Below, one piece after another: positions 7,254 to 17,563 of a DNA stretch of 64,000 nt. Location of the stretch: the NCBI RefSeq assembly GCF_002117125.1, contig NZ_CP019344.1:2818501-2882500 (forward strand). The letters are read 5' to 3'. The notes below the pieces were generated by a model. The model was not told the DNA's origin. It saw nothing but the letters and a program-made list of their open reading frames with translations, and did no database searches. The translations under genes were made by a program, and so were the position numbers. Each line of letters opens with the position of its first letter. Within the stretch, counting starts at the first letter, position 1. The DNA is from Nonlabens spongiae (lineage in GTDB: Bacteria; Bacteroidota; Bacteroidia; Flavobacteriales; Flavobacteriaceae).

Positions 7254-8633
7254 TTAGTTATCCATGTTCTCTTTTACAAGGTTGATCTCAACTCTTCTAT
7301 TTTGAGCTCTACCAGCTTTAGTATTATTAGGAGCTATAGGTTTAGCCTCTCCGTAACCTTTAGAAGTCAATCTGAACTTGTCAACACCGTGACTTGTAAG
7401 ATAATCTTTAACCGACAAGGCTCTTGAATCTGATAGTTTCTCGTTGTAAGAAGCACTTCCTGAGCTATCAGTGTGACCTTCGATAGTAAACTTAGCTTCT
7501 GGATACTCATTTAGTATTTCAACGATATCCATCAATACCTCTTCTGATTCTTTTTTGATGTCAGCCTTATTCAATTCAAATAAGATGGTTTTAGCATACT
7601 CATTCAATTGTTTCTGTACTTCTACCGTAGGCATAACTGGCTTAGGACAACCGTTCAATTCAGCAACACCAGCTTCATTAGGACACTCATCTTCTGAATC
7701 TTGAATACCATCTCCATCACTATCTGGACAACCATTGAATTTGGCAAGACCAGCCTCATTAGGACAATTATCATCACCATCAGCAATTCCATCACCGTCA
7801 GCATCTGGACAACCCATCAACTCAGCTTTACCAGCTTCATCTGGACATTTGTCACCTTTATCTAACACACCATCGCCATCTGTATCAGGACATCCATTGT
7901 TTTCCATTGGACCCGCTTCATTAGGACAGTCATCCTCAGAATCCTTTATTCCATCACCATCGGTATCAGGGCAACCATTAAATTCTTCTAAACCTGGAGT
8001 TTCTGGACACTCATCTTTACTATCTACGATACCATCTTCATCTGTATCAGTAGCTCCCCATGTGAATTTTATACCAGCAACATGCTGCCAGTGTTTAGGA
8101 AAAGCATCTTCAAATGCATGCTTGTAGGTTGTTTGAATATTGAACGCTACATTTTCTGTAACGGCGATATCAAAACCAAAAGTACCATTGAATGTTCCGA
8201 AGCCATCATCTTCTAACCATTGGTAAGAACCACCTACACCTAAATAAGGATTGAAAAGATAAGATCCGTTCCAAAGTTCGTTAAGATTATAGCGAAGACC
8301 ACCATCTAAACTTACATAGGTAAGCTCATCTATTCTCGTTTCTCCAGCTCGGTCAATTTTGTTAATTGATCCAGCAGCTGTTGCTACTATACCATCTCCG
8401 ATATAGTAACCTAATTCAAATCTAGTAGGTGCTGCTAAGATATTATAATGATCAACATTAAAAAATTCATCAAAATAACCACCTAAACCTTGGCTTTCTT
8501 CTCCCACTGGATATAAATCGATAGCATTTATACCAACTGAAAATGCCCATCGATTCTCATCGTTTTGAGCGTTCATTGTTGCTGAGCTCGCTATTATCAG
8601 AGCCGCAACTAGAAATTTGTACATGTTTTTCAT
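7254..8633 (-). CDS. OmpA-family outer-membrane protein with thrombospondin type 3 repeats
   Basis: About 459 residues from ATG 8633, chosen because [23 protein letters not shown] is a signal peptide; the frame runs on to 8678 without a better start. After the signal comes a beta-barrel domain, then five calcium-binding DxDGDGIxDxxDxCP repeats (TSP3 type, each ending NGCP or similar), then a C-terminal OmpA domain with the peptidoglycan-binding EGHTDSSG and NRRVEINL motifs. It anchors the outer membrane to the cell wall. A well-matched promoter and its own terminator make it monocistronic. Such proteins are abundant in flavobacterial outer membranes. Confidence 0.93.
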   Translation of the reverse strand: MKNMYKFLVAALIIASSATMNAQNDENRWAFSVGINAIDLYPVGEESQGLGGYFDEFFNVDHYNILAAPTRFELGYYIGDGIVATAAGSINKIDRAGETRIDELTYVSLDGGLRYNLNELWNGSYLFNPYLGVGGSYQWLEDDGFGTFNGTFGFDIAVTENVAFNIQTTYKHAFEDAFPKHWQHVAGIKFTWGATDTDEDGIVDSKDECPETPGLEEFNGCPDTDGDGIKDSEDDCPNEAGPMENNGCPDTDGDGVLDKGDKCPDEAGKAELMGCPDADGDGIADGDDNCPNEAGLAKFNGCPDSDGDGIQDSEDECPNEAGVAELNGCPKPVMPTVEVQKQLNEYAKTILFELNKADIKKESEEVLMDIVEILNEYPEAKFTIEGHTDSSGSASYNEKLSDSRALSVKDYLTSHGVDKFRLTSKGYGEAKPIAPNNTKAGRAQNRRVEINLVKENMDN

Positions 8634-8660
8634 GTGAAGTTTTTTACTATTTACAAAGAG

Positions 8661-8690
8661 CAAAATTAAACGTATCACTTACTTCCACAA
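8661..8690 (-). promoter_or_regulatory. Promoter of the OmpA-family gene
   Basis: On the minus strand TTG (8690-8688), 19 bases, then TAATTTTG (8668-8661), an exact fit to the flavobacterial TTG-N17-23-TAnnTTTG consensus, 28 bases before the start codon. Confidence 0.75.
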
Positions 8691-8739
8691 GGATATTCGC
8701 ATAATTTTATATTAATTTAATACGGATTTACCTATTCCA

Positions 8740-9936
8740 TCACTCAATTATCCCCAGTGATTTTCCAATTTTTTCAAAAGCATTTAACGTTCTGTCGATG
8801 TGTTCCTTAGTATGTGCAGCGCTCAATTGAACTCTGATTCTAGCTTTTTCCTTTGGAACAACTGGATAGAAAAATCCGATAACGTAGATACCTTCTTCCA
8901 GTAAGGCATTAGCCATTTGTTGAGATAGCTTTGCATCGTAAAGCATTACAGGCACTATTGCGCTTTCACCATCGATGAAATCAAAACCTAGCTTTTTCAA
9001 CCCGGCTTTAAAGTATCTTGTGTTTTCCTGAACCTTTTCAATCAGTTCTTTGCTTTCGTCGATTAATTCAAGCGCTTTGATTGAAGCTCCTACAATTGAT
9101 GGAGCTAATGAGTTAGAAAATAAATAAGGACGACTTCTTTGTCTTAATATTTCTATGACTTCTTTATTAGCACATGTATAGCCACCCATTGCACCACCTA
9201 ACGCTTTACCTAGGGTTCCAGTTACTATGTCTACTCTTCCTAGTACATTTTTAGCTTCTAGAGAGCCACGTCCTGTATCTCCTAAAAATCCAGCTGCGTG
9301 ACATTCATCCACCATCACCAGGGCGTCATATTTGTCTGCGAGGTCGCAGATCTGGTCTAGTGGAGCGAGAAGACCATCCATAGAGAATACACCATCTGTT
9401 ACGATCAGTTTAAAACGAGCGCCATCCTCATCAGCTTGTTGAAGTTGCTTCTCTAGATCAGCCATGTCGCCACTTGCATATCTATACCTACCAGCTTTAC
9501 AGAGCCTTACACCATCTATGATAGAAGCATGGTTTAAAGAATCACTTATAATAGCGTCTTCCTTAGTCAAGAGCGGTTCAAATACTCCACCGTTAGCATC
9601 AAAACAAGCCGCGTAGAGAATCGTGTCTTCACAGCCATAAAAATCGGCTAGTTTTTGTTCCAGTTGCTTGTGGATATCTTGAGTGCCGCAAATAAATCTT
9701 ACAGAACTCATCCCAAAACCATGAGAGTCCAGCGTTTCCTTAGCCGCTTTAATTACCTCTGGATGGGAACTCAATCCCAAGTAGTTGTTTGCGCAAAAAT
9801 TCAGCACCTCGCTACCGTCATCAAGGGTAATTACAGCATCTTGCGGAGATGTGATAACACGCTCCGTCTTATATAATCCTGCTTCTTTGATCTCTTCAAG
9901 TTCTTTTTGAAGATGTTCTTTTATTGATCCGTACAT
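8740..9936 (-). CDS. kbl: Glycine C-acetyltransferase (2-amino-3-ketobutyrate CoA ligase)
   Basis: 398 residues from ATG 9936 ([20 protein letters not shown]); an upstream ATG at 9957 is in frame but would add seven residues not expected for the family. It is an alpha-oxoamine synthase using PLP, with K244 in GTLGKALGG as the Schiff-base lysine, and the [10 protein letters not shown] and SNSLAPS motifs. It cleaves 2-amino-3-ketobutyrate to glycine and acetyl-CoA in threonine breakdown. Threonine dehydrogenase, its usual partner, is not in the window. Other alpha-oxoamine synthases are possible, but the N-terminal [13 protein letters not shown] and length favour Kbl. Confidence 0.92.
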   Translation of the reverse strand: MYGSIKEHLQKELEEIKEAGLYKTERVITSPQDAVITLDDGSEVLNFCANNYLGLSSHPEVIKAAKETLDSHGFGMSSVRFICGTQDIHKQLEQKLADFYGCEDTILYAACFDANGGVFEPLLTKEDAIISDSLNHASIIDGVRLCKAGRYRYASGDMADLEKQLQQADEDGARFKLIVTDGVFSMDGLLAPLDQICDLADKYDALVMVDECHAAGFLGDTGRGSLEAKNVLGRVDIVTGTLGKALGGAMGGYTCANKEVIEILRQRSRPYLFSNSLAPSIVGASIKALELIDESKELIEKVQENTRYFKAGLKKLGFDFIDGESAIVPVMLYDAKLSQQMANALLEEGIYVIGFFYPVVPKEKARIRVQLSAAHTKEHIDRTLNAFEKIGKSLGIIE

Positions 9937-10002
9937 AACTCGTTCTTTATGGTTCAAAGATAAAATTCAGCTCCCCTAGAGCCTTGCTTTAAATGATAAA
10001 TT

Positions 10003-13000
10003 CTAGCTAATGGCTACGACCTCTATATCATCAGTATATATAAGGTAGGTTTCAAATTTATTGTAGCCTATTTCTTCAAGAGTTTTTTGATAGCGTTGCA
10101 CTTGATAAACGTGTTCTTCTCTTTGCTCTCCCGTTTTAAAATCTATGATAGTGATTTTTCCCTGGTCTATATGCAATCTGTCGATAATCTGCTTACTACC
10201 ATCATCTAGGAGTAAAGCCTTTTCTGTAAATACCTCTGCATCTGAATTAAAAAAGGCCTGAGTCTTTTTATGAGTGACCAGCTCCATTATACTGCAGCTA
10301 AAGCTATGCTTTTCCTCGTTGTTGAGATCACTCTCTTTTTCTATGATGTCTAAAACTGCCGGTACATCATCGGCATTTTTAACTAGTGATAAATAGTAAT
10401 GGAGCCTATTTCCTGATGCTATAGAGGCATCTCTTCCCGTAGCCCAAAGCATTCCCTTTTTAGTCGATACCTCAATCTGCTTGGATTCATTGCTTCTTAT
10501 TTGCTCTGTAATGATCTGGGCAGCTTGCTCTTCTTTAGGTGTACTTTTTCTGATTTCTATACCTGATAAAAACCTCTCGTATCCTTCAGCTGAATGTGAT
10601 GAAAAGTCTTGAGAAAGTACAAACCTTTTCAATAACTGGCTCTGACTGGGGGAAGAGGCACTATTTCTAGGTTCCGGTTTTTCTTTGCAAGCTATATACA
10701 GTTGCTCCCTACATCGAGTAAAGGCGACATACAATAAGTTGATATGATCCATCTGGCTTTTCTGAGCCTGAATATGATAGACTTCGGGCAAGGGCTCTGG
10801 GTAAAGAGCAAGGTCTTTTTTTACCGGGATGAGAACTTCTTTAAAGCTATGAAACTCTTGATCGCTTACCGGTATCCAGGCTTGATCCCTTTTAGTGTCC
10901 ATGAGCGGGCTATCTACATGAGGTGCAATAATTACTGGGAACTCCAGTCCTTTAGATTTATGGATCGTCATGATTTGAACGGCATCTCGATCGTGCATCG
11001 CCGGTACGCTCAGGCTGGAACGCTTGATATCCCAATACTCTAAAAATGCACTCAGCGACACATCTTTGCCCATTTCAAATTCATGGATCAGGTTCAAGAA
11101 AGTTTGCAATCTGGTGTCTGGTTCTTTATTTAAACCCAGTTTGAATGATAAAAGTTCAGCGCTTTGAAATAAACTCGCTTTCGCGAAAGCGGAAACCCCA
11201 TCAACCTCTTCACCACAAACCTCATTTAAGAGCTTATCAAGCTCTAAATTCTTATTGCTTTCTACGAAGGAAGCAACGTCATCCATTTGAATATATCTAG
11301 CGTAAGCCAATAGAAAATCAAACTTGAGTTCCTGCTGCTCAGGATTGTTCAACAATCGCATCAAGCTGTCTAGTACCTGAACCTTCAATGAATGCTGGAC
11401 AAGGAGACTATCTCCAGAAACCACCGCAATTTGCTGCGATATCAAATAATTTGCGATCTCATTTCCCTGCTTATTAGTGCGTACGAGAATGCAAATCTCA
11501 CCCAGAGCAAAACCATTTCCTTGAGCTTGTAAAACCAGATCATGGACGTGAGTAGGGTAGATGCCAGCATCCTCATCATCCTGAAAATTTGCCTTGTCCA
11601 GAAAATCGATCTGAATGAAACCTCCTGGTCTTTTACGATTTTTTTGTTTCAAATGCTTTTGATAAAGCTCTTGATAAGCTCCATTTTCCAGATAATCGCT
11701 GTAAAATTCAAAAAAAGAATTGTTGAAATCAATGATGTTGTCATAGCTGCGCCAGTTGAATGCAAGACTTTCTTGCTTTTTCTCAAGCATAAACAGCTGT
11801 GGTACATTCAATAATTTTAAAAACTGATCCAGATCACCGCCACGCCATCTATAAATGGATTGTTTTGCATCACCCACTAGCATGAGCGATCCTCGTTTGC
11901 CGCTTGTCGTCTCCTGCTGTAGGGCGTTAGAAACCAGCGGCTCCATATTTTCCCATTGCATGGTGCTGGTATCCTGAAATTCATCGATGAAAAAATGTTT
12001 ATAACGCTCTCCCAATCGTTCATAAATAAAAGGCGCTGGCTGATTTTTTACCTCACGTGCCAGCAAGCCGTTGAACTCGTAGATTGGTACAATCTTTTCA
12101 TCATTTTTTATATTCTCAATTTCTTGGTAGATTTCGTTGAGTACAGATAGCGGCACCAGATTTTTGATCACGTCTTGCTTGAAGCTGAACATGCCCCAGT
12201 TTTCTTGGTATGCTTTCGCGAAAGCGGATAAATCTTCCTCCATCTCTTCAATTGAGGCTCTCGTAGAACCATCCATCTTTGCGGTATATAGGTCACCGGC
12301 AAGCAAATTCTTTACTGAAGCGGTATCCGGTTTTACCGAAAGATCTCCTTGAGAGGTCTTTACCACTAGATTGAAAGGGCTGCGTGAACCACCCTTGAAA
12401 TCAGTAGCTGTTAAGTTTAAAGATGCCGCTTTTTCACGCAACATAGCAGCTGCTGACGCAAGATGGTTTTCAATATCTTCAATGTCTTGTTTTAATACCT
12501 TTTGCAGGGATTTAAAGTCTTTAGGCGATTTAGATTTGAGGAGTTCGAGATGTGAGTAATGATTCTCTTGGGCAATGAGTTCACCTACCTTCATGAGGTC
12601 ATACTCGATATCCCAGCTCTTGCCCTCATTGATCTTGAATAGCGAAAAGCTGATCAACAGATCAGTCAGCTCCTTATCTTCACCAGCACGGGCGATCACT
12701 TTATGGACAGCTTTAGCGATAAGGTTGTTCACATCGAGCTCCACCTCAAAGCCATCAGGAAGTTTAAGGTCTCTGCTAAAGGTCCTGAGAATTCTATGAT
12801 TGAAGGCATCTATGGTCACGATATCAAATGCCGAATAATCGTGCAACAGCCTGTTGTGTATGTTCTGAGCTTTTAAACGAAACGCCTCATCATCTAAACC
12901 CGTTTTTTCTTGTATGTGATTTGCAACAGCGCTTAAACTTTCTGGAATAAGTTCTTTCGTAAATTCAAAGAGATACTCTAAGACGCGTTCTTTCATCTCG

Positions 13001-13152
13001 GCAACTGCTTTATTTGTAAACGTTACCGCAAGAATGTTGCGATATGCATTGTGAGTAGGGGATTCAAAAAGGCGTGTGAGATAGTCTCGTGCCAGGGTAA
13101 AGGTTTTTCCAGATCCTGCGCTAGCGCTGTAAAAGGTAGTTGGTGCATTCAT
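10003..13152 (-). CDS. UvrD/RecB-type helicase-nuclease (AddA-like)
   Basis: 1049 residues. Superfamily 1 helicase motifs appear in order: Walker A ASAGSGKT (10-17), TFTNKAVAEM, Walker B FIDEFQDTS, GDAKQSIYRWRGGD, MTIHKSKGLEFPVI and LYVAFTRCREQLYI. The C-terminus carries a PD-(D/E)xK nuclease signature, IDRLHIDQG followed by IDFKTGEQ. This is the arrangement of AddA/RecB, which unwinds and degrades DNA ends for recombinational repair. Its AddB partner is not adjacent here. Two copies of the iterated palindrome lie inside, each read as AFAKA. The gene stands alone between kbl and sodA. Confidence 0.88.
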   Translation of the reverse strand: MNAPTTFYSASAGSGKTFTLARDYLTRLFESPTHNAYRNILAVTFTNKAVAEMKERVLEYLFEFTKELIPESLSAVANHIQEKTGLDDEAFRLKAQNIHNRLLHDYSAFDIVTIDAFNHRILRTFSRDLKLPDGFEVELDVNNLIAKAVHKVIARAGEDKELTDLLISFSLFKINEGKSWDIEYDLMKVGELIAQENHYSHLELLKSKSPKDFKSLQKVLKQDIEDIENHLASAAAMLREKAASLNLTATDFKGGSRSPFNLVVKTSQGDLSVKPDTASVKNLLAGDLYTAKMDGSTRASIEEMEEDLSAFAKAYQENWGMFSFKQDVIKNLVPLSVLNEIYQEIENIKNDEKIVPIYEFNGLLAREVKNQPAPFIYERLGERYKHFFIDEFQDTSTMQWENMEPLVSNALQQETTSGKRGSLMLVGDAKQSIYRWRGGDLDQFLKLLNVPQLFMLEKKQESLAFNWRSYDNIIDFNNSFFEFYSDYLENGAYQELYQKHLKQKNRKRPGGFIQIDFLDKANFQDDEDAGIYPTHVHDLVLQAQGNGFALGEICILVRTNKQGNEIANYLISQQIAVVSGDSLLVQHSLKVQVLDSLMRLLNNPEQQELKFDFLLAYARYIQMDDVASFVESNKNLELDKLLNEVCGEEVDGVSAFAKASLFQSAELLSFKLGLNKEPDTRLQTFLNLIHEFEMGKDVSLSAFLEYWDIKRSSLSVPAMHDRDAVQIMTIHKSKGLEFPVIIAPHVDSPLMDTKRDQAWIPVSDQEFHSFKEVLIPVKKDLALYPEPLPEVYHIQAQKSQMDHINLLYVAFTRCREQLYIACKEKPEPRNSASSPSQSQLLKRFVLSQDFSSHSAEGYERFLSGIEIRKSTPKEEQAAQIITEQIRSNESKQIEVSTKKGMLWATGRDASIASGNRLHYYLSLVKNADDVPAVLDIIEKESDLNNEEKHSFSCSIMELVTHKKTQAFFNSDAEVFTEKALLLDDGSKQIIDRLHIDQGKITIIDFKTGEQREEHVYQVQRYQKTLEEIGYNKFETYLIYTDDIEVVAIS
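11176..11191. repeat. Iterated palindrome, copy 4 (coding)
   Basis: Perfect 16-bp core inside the AddA-like gene, encoding SAFAKAS. Confidence 0.95.
12212..12226. repeat. Iterated palindrome, copy 5 (coding, one end base changed)
   Basis: Core GCTTTCGCGAAAGC intact; the first outer base is T instead of C. Inside the AddA-like gene, encoding AFAKAY. Confidence 0.92.
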
Positions 13153-13543
13153 AGCGTTAAAGGTAGGAATTACAATCAGGAATTTAGAATTAAGAATGTT
13201 GAATTCAGAATGCAGAATTGTGATGTGAGGAGTTATGACTTCAGACTTATGAGGGCTGAGCTTCAGTGAACAACTTATAGAGTTTTTATGTTTCCTAAGC
13301 TCATAAATGAATTATGGACTCGTATTTGCGAGAATTTCGAGCTTGTTACTAATAATTTAAGAAGGATTTACCTATCAATTTTCTAAGATGACTGCTTACC
13401 TCCTAAAGCTTACTGCTTACAGCTCGGATCGCAAAGCGAGCCGATCAAAGCGAACTTTAATAACAAAATAACAGCGCTTTTTTCAAGATATCCTAACTGA
13501 GGGTTAATTTTACGTACTTTATTAACAGTCAAAAAAAAATAAT
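13153..13543. other. Intergenic stretch with short AGAAT-type repeats
   Basis: No gene is supported here. Around 13178-13222 variants of GAATT and AGAAT recur (TTTAGAATTAAGAATGTTG, AATTCAGAATGCAGAATTG), and GCTTAC appears twice near 13391-13420. The region is AT-rich; the sodA promoter should lie at its right end, but I see no clear TAnnTTTG. Confidence 0.4.
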
Positions 13544-14152
13544 ATGTCATTTAAACTTCCAGATTTACCTTATTCACACGACGCACTAGAGCCACACATA
13601 GATGAGAAAACCATGAAAATCCACCATGGTAAACACCATCAGGGGTATACAGATAAACTGAATAGCGCTATTGAAGGTACAGACAACGAGGGTAAAACCA
13701 TTGAGAATATCTTGATGAACCTAGATATGGATAATAAAGCTGTACGTAACAACGGAGGAGGTTTTTATAACCACCGTTTGTTTTGGGAGGTGATGAGTCC
13801 TGACGGAGGAGGAGAGCCGACCGGTGACCTTGCTGATGCAATCAATTCAGCATTTGGTTCTTATGCCGATTTCAAGAACAAATTTAGCGAAGCCGCCAAA
13901 GGACAATTCGGTTCTGGTTGGGCTTTCTTATGTGTCCATAAAGGTGGGAAAGTAGAAGTATGTTCTACTCCTAACCAAGACAATCCATTAATGCCTGGTG
14001 TAGGCTGTGGAGGTACTCCTATTTTAGGACTTGATGTTTGGGAGCACGCTTACTACCTAAACTATCAGAATCGCAGACCTGATTATGTCAACGCATTTTT
14101 TGAAGTGATCAATTGGGAAGAAGTTTCTAAGAAATACGCAGAGAATAAATAG
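13544..14152 (+). CDS. sodA: Superoxide dismutase, Mn-type by signature
   Basis: 202 residues. Metal ligands are visible as H27 in MKIHHGKHH, the His of [11 protein letters not shown], and Asp and His of DVWEHAYY. The GGG before the second His and the TPNQDNPLM segment carrying the active-site Gln resemble manganese rather than iron enzymes. It converts superoxide to peroxide and oxygen in the cytoplasm; no signal peptide. A PGVGCGG insertion between NPLM and GLDVWEH adds a cysteine and is a little unusual. Cambialistic metal use is possible. A bidirectional terminator follows. Confidence 0.94.
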   Translation: MSFKLPDLPYSHDALEPHIDEKTMKIHHGKHHQGYTDKLNSAIEGTDNEGKTIENILMNLDMDNKAVRNNGGGFYNHRLFWEVMSPDGGGEPTGDLADAINSAFGSYADFKNKFSEAAKGQFGSGWAFLCVHKGGKVEVCSTPNQDNPLMPGVGCGGTPILGLDVWEHAYYLNYQNRRPDYVNAFFEVINWEEVSKKYAENK

Positions 14153-14172
14153 AACATTTTCAAGCTGAAAAC

Positions 14173-14208
14173 AAAAAATCCCCATCGCGCCAGCGATGGG
14201 GATTTTTT
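14173..14208. terminator. Bidirectional intrinsic terminator
   Basis: A perfect 16-bp stem AAAAAATCCCCATCGC / GCGATGGGGATTTTTT around GCCA, with T-runs in both directions, between convergent sodA and the following minus-strand gene. Confidence 0.93.
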
Positions 14209-14225
14209 AATTAAGGTGTCTCGAC

Positions 14226-15482
14226 CTAAAGCCCGTTAGCTTCTAAACGTTCAGAAATAGAAGCTAGTTGTGTTTCATAGCTTTCGACTTTTTGCTTTTC
14301 ACTGTAGTTCAATTTCATGGACTTAAGATCTTTCAGAAAGCCCTCAGCAGTAGGAATATCTTTAAGTGCAATGTGGGCCTCCACAAGATTGAAGAGTATA
14401 GCCTCGGTAACTTTTGTGTCGATCCGGGCTTTTCTATCTTCAAGATCAGATTCTTCAAGAGCTGTTTTCCAGATATCAATTGCGTCTAGCAATAACTCGT
14501 TATCACCATTAATATCAAAACCTGCGTAGGCTTTTAGAGCTACCTCTTTAGCTTCTTCAAGATCATCGTATTCACCTTTTTTATTTTTTACATAAAAAAC
14601 TTCTACAGCATTAACCTGCTGACTTATCCCGTAAAAGTCATTGATATAAGCGTTGATTTCTGAGAGATTATCACTAATAGTTTGCTTCTCGATGTTGAAC
14701 ATGTTAGGTCGAGACTTATCGTTATATTCCACATATTCTCCGGTCAAATCATAGATGCCAGAGTGTAGAGTCTCACCATTGTAAGTCAAAGTTAGTTCAG
14801 TAGGTCTCTTGTATTTAGTGATATAATAAGTGACATTACGGTTGAGATTTTTCTTAGCGCTTCTACTGTAATAACTTTCCTGCTTAACTTCTGTAGAGAC
14901 ATCCATTTTCTCAAAGTCATAGAAAACGACCTGACCAGTAAGCACGTCATCACCCTCTTCACTTTTATCATATCCATCAAGGCGCAAGTAAGAATCAGCG
15001 AGTACCTCACCCTTAAAAACTATAGAGTTAGATAGATTGGGCTTTTTATAATAAGGTTCAGCAGGTTTTCGATAATAGGGTTTTGAGGGCAGTTTTAATT
15101 TTGGCTTTTGATCTGACATCGCAAGTCTCTCCACTAGACTTAATTTCTTGAACTCTTCACTTTCTAATTTGAAATTTTCTCGAGCGGTCAGAACATCCTG
15201 GTCGTATTGCTCCATAGCCTGCTCGTGAAGAATTTTAGACTCTTCAACTAAGGCTGGATAATTGTCAAGCTCTTCTTGATATTTTTGTTTTGCAAAGTCT
15301 TCCAGCGCGCTATTGTCTTCAGGGTAAGGTGTTGAGACCTTGAAATTATAACCGGCAATGTTGCCATTGATAGGTTGCAAGGGTAAACGTTCTGTTGTAT
15401 ACTCTAACTTTTCAGACTTTACTCTTTGTCCTACAGCGGTAATTGTACTCATTAATGCGACTGCAAGTAAAAATTTTTTCAT
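14226..15482 (-). CDS. Secreted protein of unknown function
   Basis: 418 residues from ATG 15482 (MKKFLLAVALMSTITAVGQ, a signal peptide); the frame reaches 15512. After the signal comes a largely hydrophilic protein rich in Lys, Glu and Tyr, with a proline-lysine-tyrosine stretch (LPSKPYYRKPAEPYYKKP near 140) and a helical C-terminal third that may form TPR-like repeats. I do not recognise the family. The export signal points to the periplasm or cell surface. It lies just downstream of purF with a 39-base gap, but a functional tie is not evident. Confidence 0.75.
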   Translation of the reverse strand: MKKFLLAVALMSTITAVGQRVKSEKLEYTTERLPLQPINGNIAGYNFKVSTPYPEDNSALEDFAKQKYQEELDNYPALVEESKILHEQAMEQYDQDVLTARENFKLESEEFKKLSLVERLAMSDQKPKLKLPSKPYYRKPAEPYYKKPNLSNSIVFKGEVLADSYLRLDGYDKSEEGDDVLTGQVVFYDFEKMDVSTEVKQESYYSRSAKKNLNRNVTYYITKYKRPTELTLTYNGETLHSGIYDLTGEYVEYNDKSRPNMFNIEKQTISDNLSEINAYINDFYGISQQVNAVEVFYVKNKKGEYDDLEEAKEVALKAYAGFDINGDNELLLDAIDIWKTALEESDLEDRKARIDTKVTEAILFNLVEAHIALKDIPTAEGFLKDLKSMKLNYSEKQKVESYETQLASISERLEANGL

Positions 15483-15521
15483 TTTGTGAAATTTTTCACA
15501 AAAGTAAAACATTGACTTATA

Positions 15522-17423
15522 TCAATAAGCCCTTTCCTTATTCCCTTCAAAGAAATTAATATAAGCTCGATTAACAACACGATTTCCGCCAGCAGTGGGG
15601 TAATCACCAGTGAAATACCAGTCGCCTAAGTTTTTGGGACAAGCTTTGTGAAGGTTATCAACAGTCTGATAAATGACCTTCACTTCTGCATTGATTTCAT
15701 TGGCTGCGAGGAGCTCTGCTATCTTATCTGAGATTTCTTGATCGGTGAATGGAGCGTAGATTTCCTTGACGTGATTTACGACATCTTCATCTTCAAAATC
15801 TTTTTGAGCGGCACACTTGTCATAAACTTCATTTACAATCTTATCATGAGTACCTCGGTCTTTATGTAGTGCGATGGCAGCTTTAAAAGCGATAAAATCT
15901 TCAAGTCGTGCCATGTCGATTCCATAACAATCGGGATAGCGTATTTGTGGGGCGCTGGACACGACCACGATTCGTTTAGGGTGCAGGCGATCCATCATTT
16001 TCAAGATGGACTTCTTGAGCGTTGTTCCTCTTACGATGGAATCGTCTATGATCACCAGATTGTCTTCGGGCTTCACAACGCCATAGGTCACATCATAAAC
16101 GTGAGCTACCAGGTCATCTCTTGATGAATCTTCTGTAATGAAAGTTCTCAGTTTAGCGTCTTTGATCGCAATTTTTTCGGTTCTTAGCTTTCGCGAAAGC
16201 GTGCTATCCACCTGCTCCTTAGTCAGTTTTCCTTCACCTGCTAGAATATAATCTCTCTTCTGTCGATTAAGGACTTCATGTCCTTCTTCAATCATACCGT
16301 AGAAACAAGTCTCTGCAGTATTAGGAATATAGGAGAACACGGTGTGGTCTATATCGTCGTCGATACTTTCCATAATCGCTGGAAACAGCAATTTACCCAA
16401 CTCTTTACGCTCCTGATAAATCTCTTTGTCACTACCGCGTGAAAAATAGATACGCTCAAAACTACAGGCTTTGCGCTCCAGCGGCTCACTGATTTGCTCT
16501 AAGGATACCGTACCGTTCTTCTTAATGATGATTGCCTTTCCAGGATCCAATTCTTTTACCTCTTCAAAAGAAGCGTTAAAAGCGGTTTGAATAACAGGTC
16601 GCTCGCTTGCAACCACTACGACTTCGTTGTCTTGGTAATAATAAGCTGGTCGGATTCCTGCTGGATCGCGCAATAGGAACGCGTCTCCATGTCCCATAAG
16701 TCCGCCCATGGCATAACCGCCATCCCAATCGCGAGCACTCTTTTTAAGAATTTTGCCGACGTTGAGTTCTTCAGCGATTTTTGGAGAAGCCTCTATTTTA
16801 CTAAACCCTTTTGCTTTGAATTTTTTGTACAGCTTACGTACTTCCCGATCTTGAAAATGGCCTACTTTTTCCATAACCGTGACGGTATCGGCCATGTCTT
16901 TTGGGTGCTGACCCAGCTCAACCAACTTGTTGAAGAGCTTAAAAACATTGGTCATGTTAAAGTTACCCGCCATGATGAGGTTACGGTGCATCCAGTTGTT
17001 TTGTCTCAAAAACGGGTGGACGCTCTCTATGCTGTTCTTGCCAAAAGTCCCATAACGTACGTGACCCATCAGTAATTCTCCTATGTACGGGAGTTGTGCT
17101 TTTTGAGCAGCAACGTCGTCTTTGATGTCAGGATTTTCCAGTAATTCTTGATTGATCCGATCATTGATCTGTCCGAAAATGTCCTGAATGGGTTGCGCGG
17201 CATTGCTACGTACTCTTGAGATATATCGCTGGCCGGGTTTTACATCAAGCTTGATACTGGCAAAACCAGCACCATCCTGACCGCGATTGTGCTGCTTTTC
17301 CATCATCAGGTACATCTTATTGATGCCGTAAAAAGCTGTACCGTATTTTTCCTTATAGTATTCTAAAGGTTTAAGAAGTCTGATGAGCGCGATACCGCAC
17401 TCGTGCTTAAGGGGGTCACTCAT
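15522..17423 (-). CDS. purF: Amidophosphoribosyltransferase, long Bacteroidota form
   Basis: 633 residues. N-terminal Ntn-hydrolase glutaminase with the Cys nucleophile at C9 after the propeptide MSDPLKHE, followed by HNRGQDGAG and GHVRYGT. The C-terminal phosphoribosyltransferase half has the PRPP loop VIIDDSIVRGTTL. It makes phosphoribosylamine, the first step of purine synthesis. Typical PurF is about 470-510 residues, so this is a longer variant; insertions lie around residues 70-110 and in the C-terminal tail. It could be a second paralogue rather than the main PurF. A palindrome at 16187 encodes TLSRKLR. Confidence 0.88.
   Translation of the reverse strand: MSDPLKHECGIALIRLLKPLEYYKEKYGTAFYGINKMYLMMEKQHNRGQDGAGFASIKLDVKPGQRYISRVRSNAAQPIQDIFGQINDRINQELLENPDIKDDVAAQKAQLPYIGELLMGHVRYGTFGKNSIESVHPFLRQNNWMHRNLIMAGNFNMTNVFKLFNKLVELGQHPKDMADTVTVMEKVGHFQDREVRKLYKKFKAKGFSKIEASPKIAEELNVGKILKKSARDWDGGYAMGGLMGHGDAFLLRDPAGIRPAYYYQDNEVVVVASERPVIQTAFNASFEEVKELDPGKAIIIKKNGTVSLEQISEPLERKACSFERIYFSRGSDKEIYQERKELGKLLFPAIMESIDDDIDHTVFSYIPNTAETCFYGMIEEGHEVLNRQKRDYILAGEGKLTKEQVDSTLSRKLRTEKIAIKDAKLRTFITEDSSRDDLVAHVYDVTYGVVKPEDNLVIIDDSIVRGTTLKKSILKMMDRLHPKRIVVVSSAPQIRYPDCYGIDMARLEDFIAFKAAIALHKDRGTHDKIVNEVYDKCAAQKDFEDEDVVNHVKEIYAPFTDQEISDKIAELLAANEINAEVKVIYQTVDNLHKACPKNLGDWYFTGDYPTAGGNRVVNRAYINFFEGNKERAY
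16187..16201. repeat. Iterated palindrome, copy 6 (coding, one end base changed)
   Basis: Core GCTTTCGCGAAAGC intact, preceded by A instead of C. In purF, read as Leu-Ser-Arg-Lys. Confidence 0.92.
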
Positions 17424-17468
17424 TTGAGTATTTTGAGACTTTAAAATTACAATTTACAATACTAATCA

Positions 17469-17541
17469 CTGTCATTCTGGACTGGATCCAGAATCTGTTT
17501 ACTTCAAGTTTTAGGTCTTCGACAAGCTCAGCCTGACAATT
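17469..17541. repeat. Dispersed intergenic repeat with GTCA-led hairpin
   Basis: GTCA is followed by a perfect 8-bp hairpin ATTCTGGA / TCCAGAAT with a 5-base loop, then by CTTCGACAAGCTCAGCCTGA, ending in TGACA that mirrors the leading TGTCA. This composition is familiar from noncoding repeats of many Bacteroidota genomes. A related element lies at 32179. Confidence 0.6.
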
Positions 17542-17563
17542 GGTAAAGATTGCTTACCGTGGG

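Noticed and set aside
7735..8127. 130-residue open frame antisense to the OmpA gene
   Set aside because: Its Ser/Pro repeats mirror the calcium-binding repeat codons of the OmpA-family protein on the other strand.
13051..13269. 72-residue open frame at the start of the AddA-like gene
   Set aside because: Antisense to the helicase N-terminus, then AT-rich repeats; no start signal.
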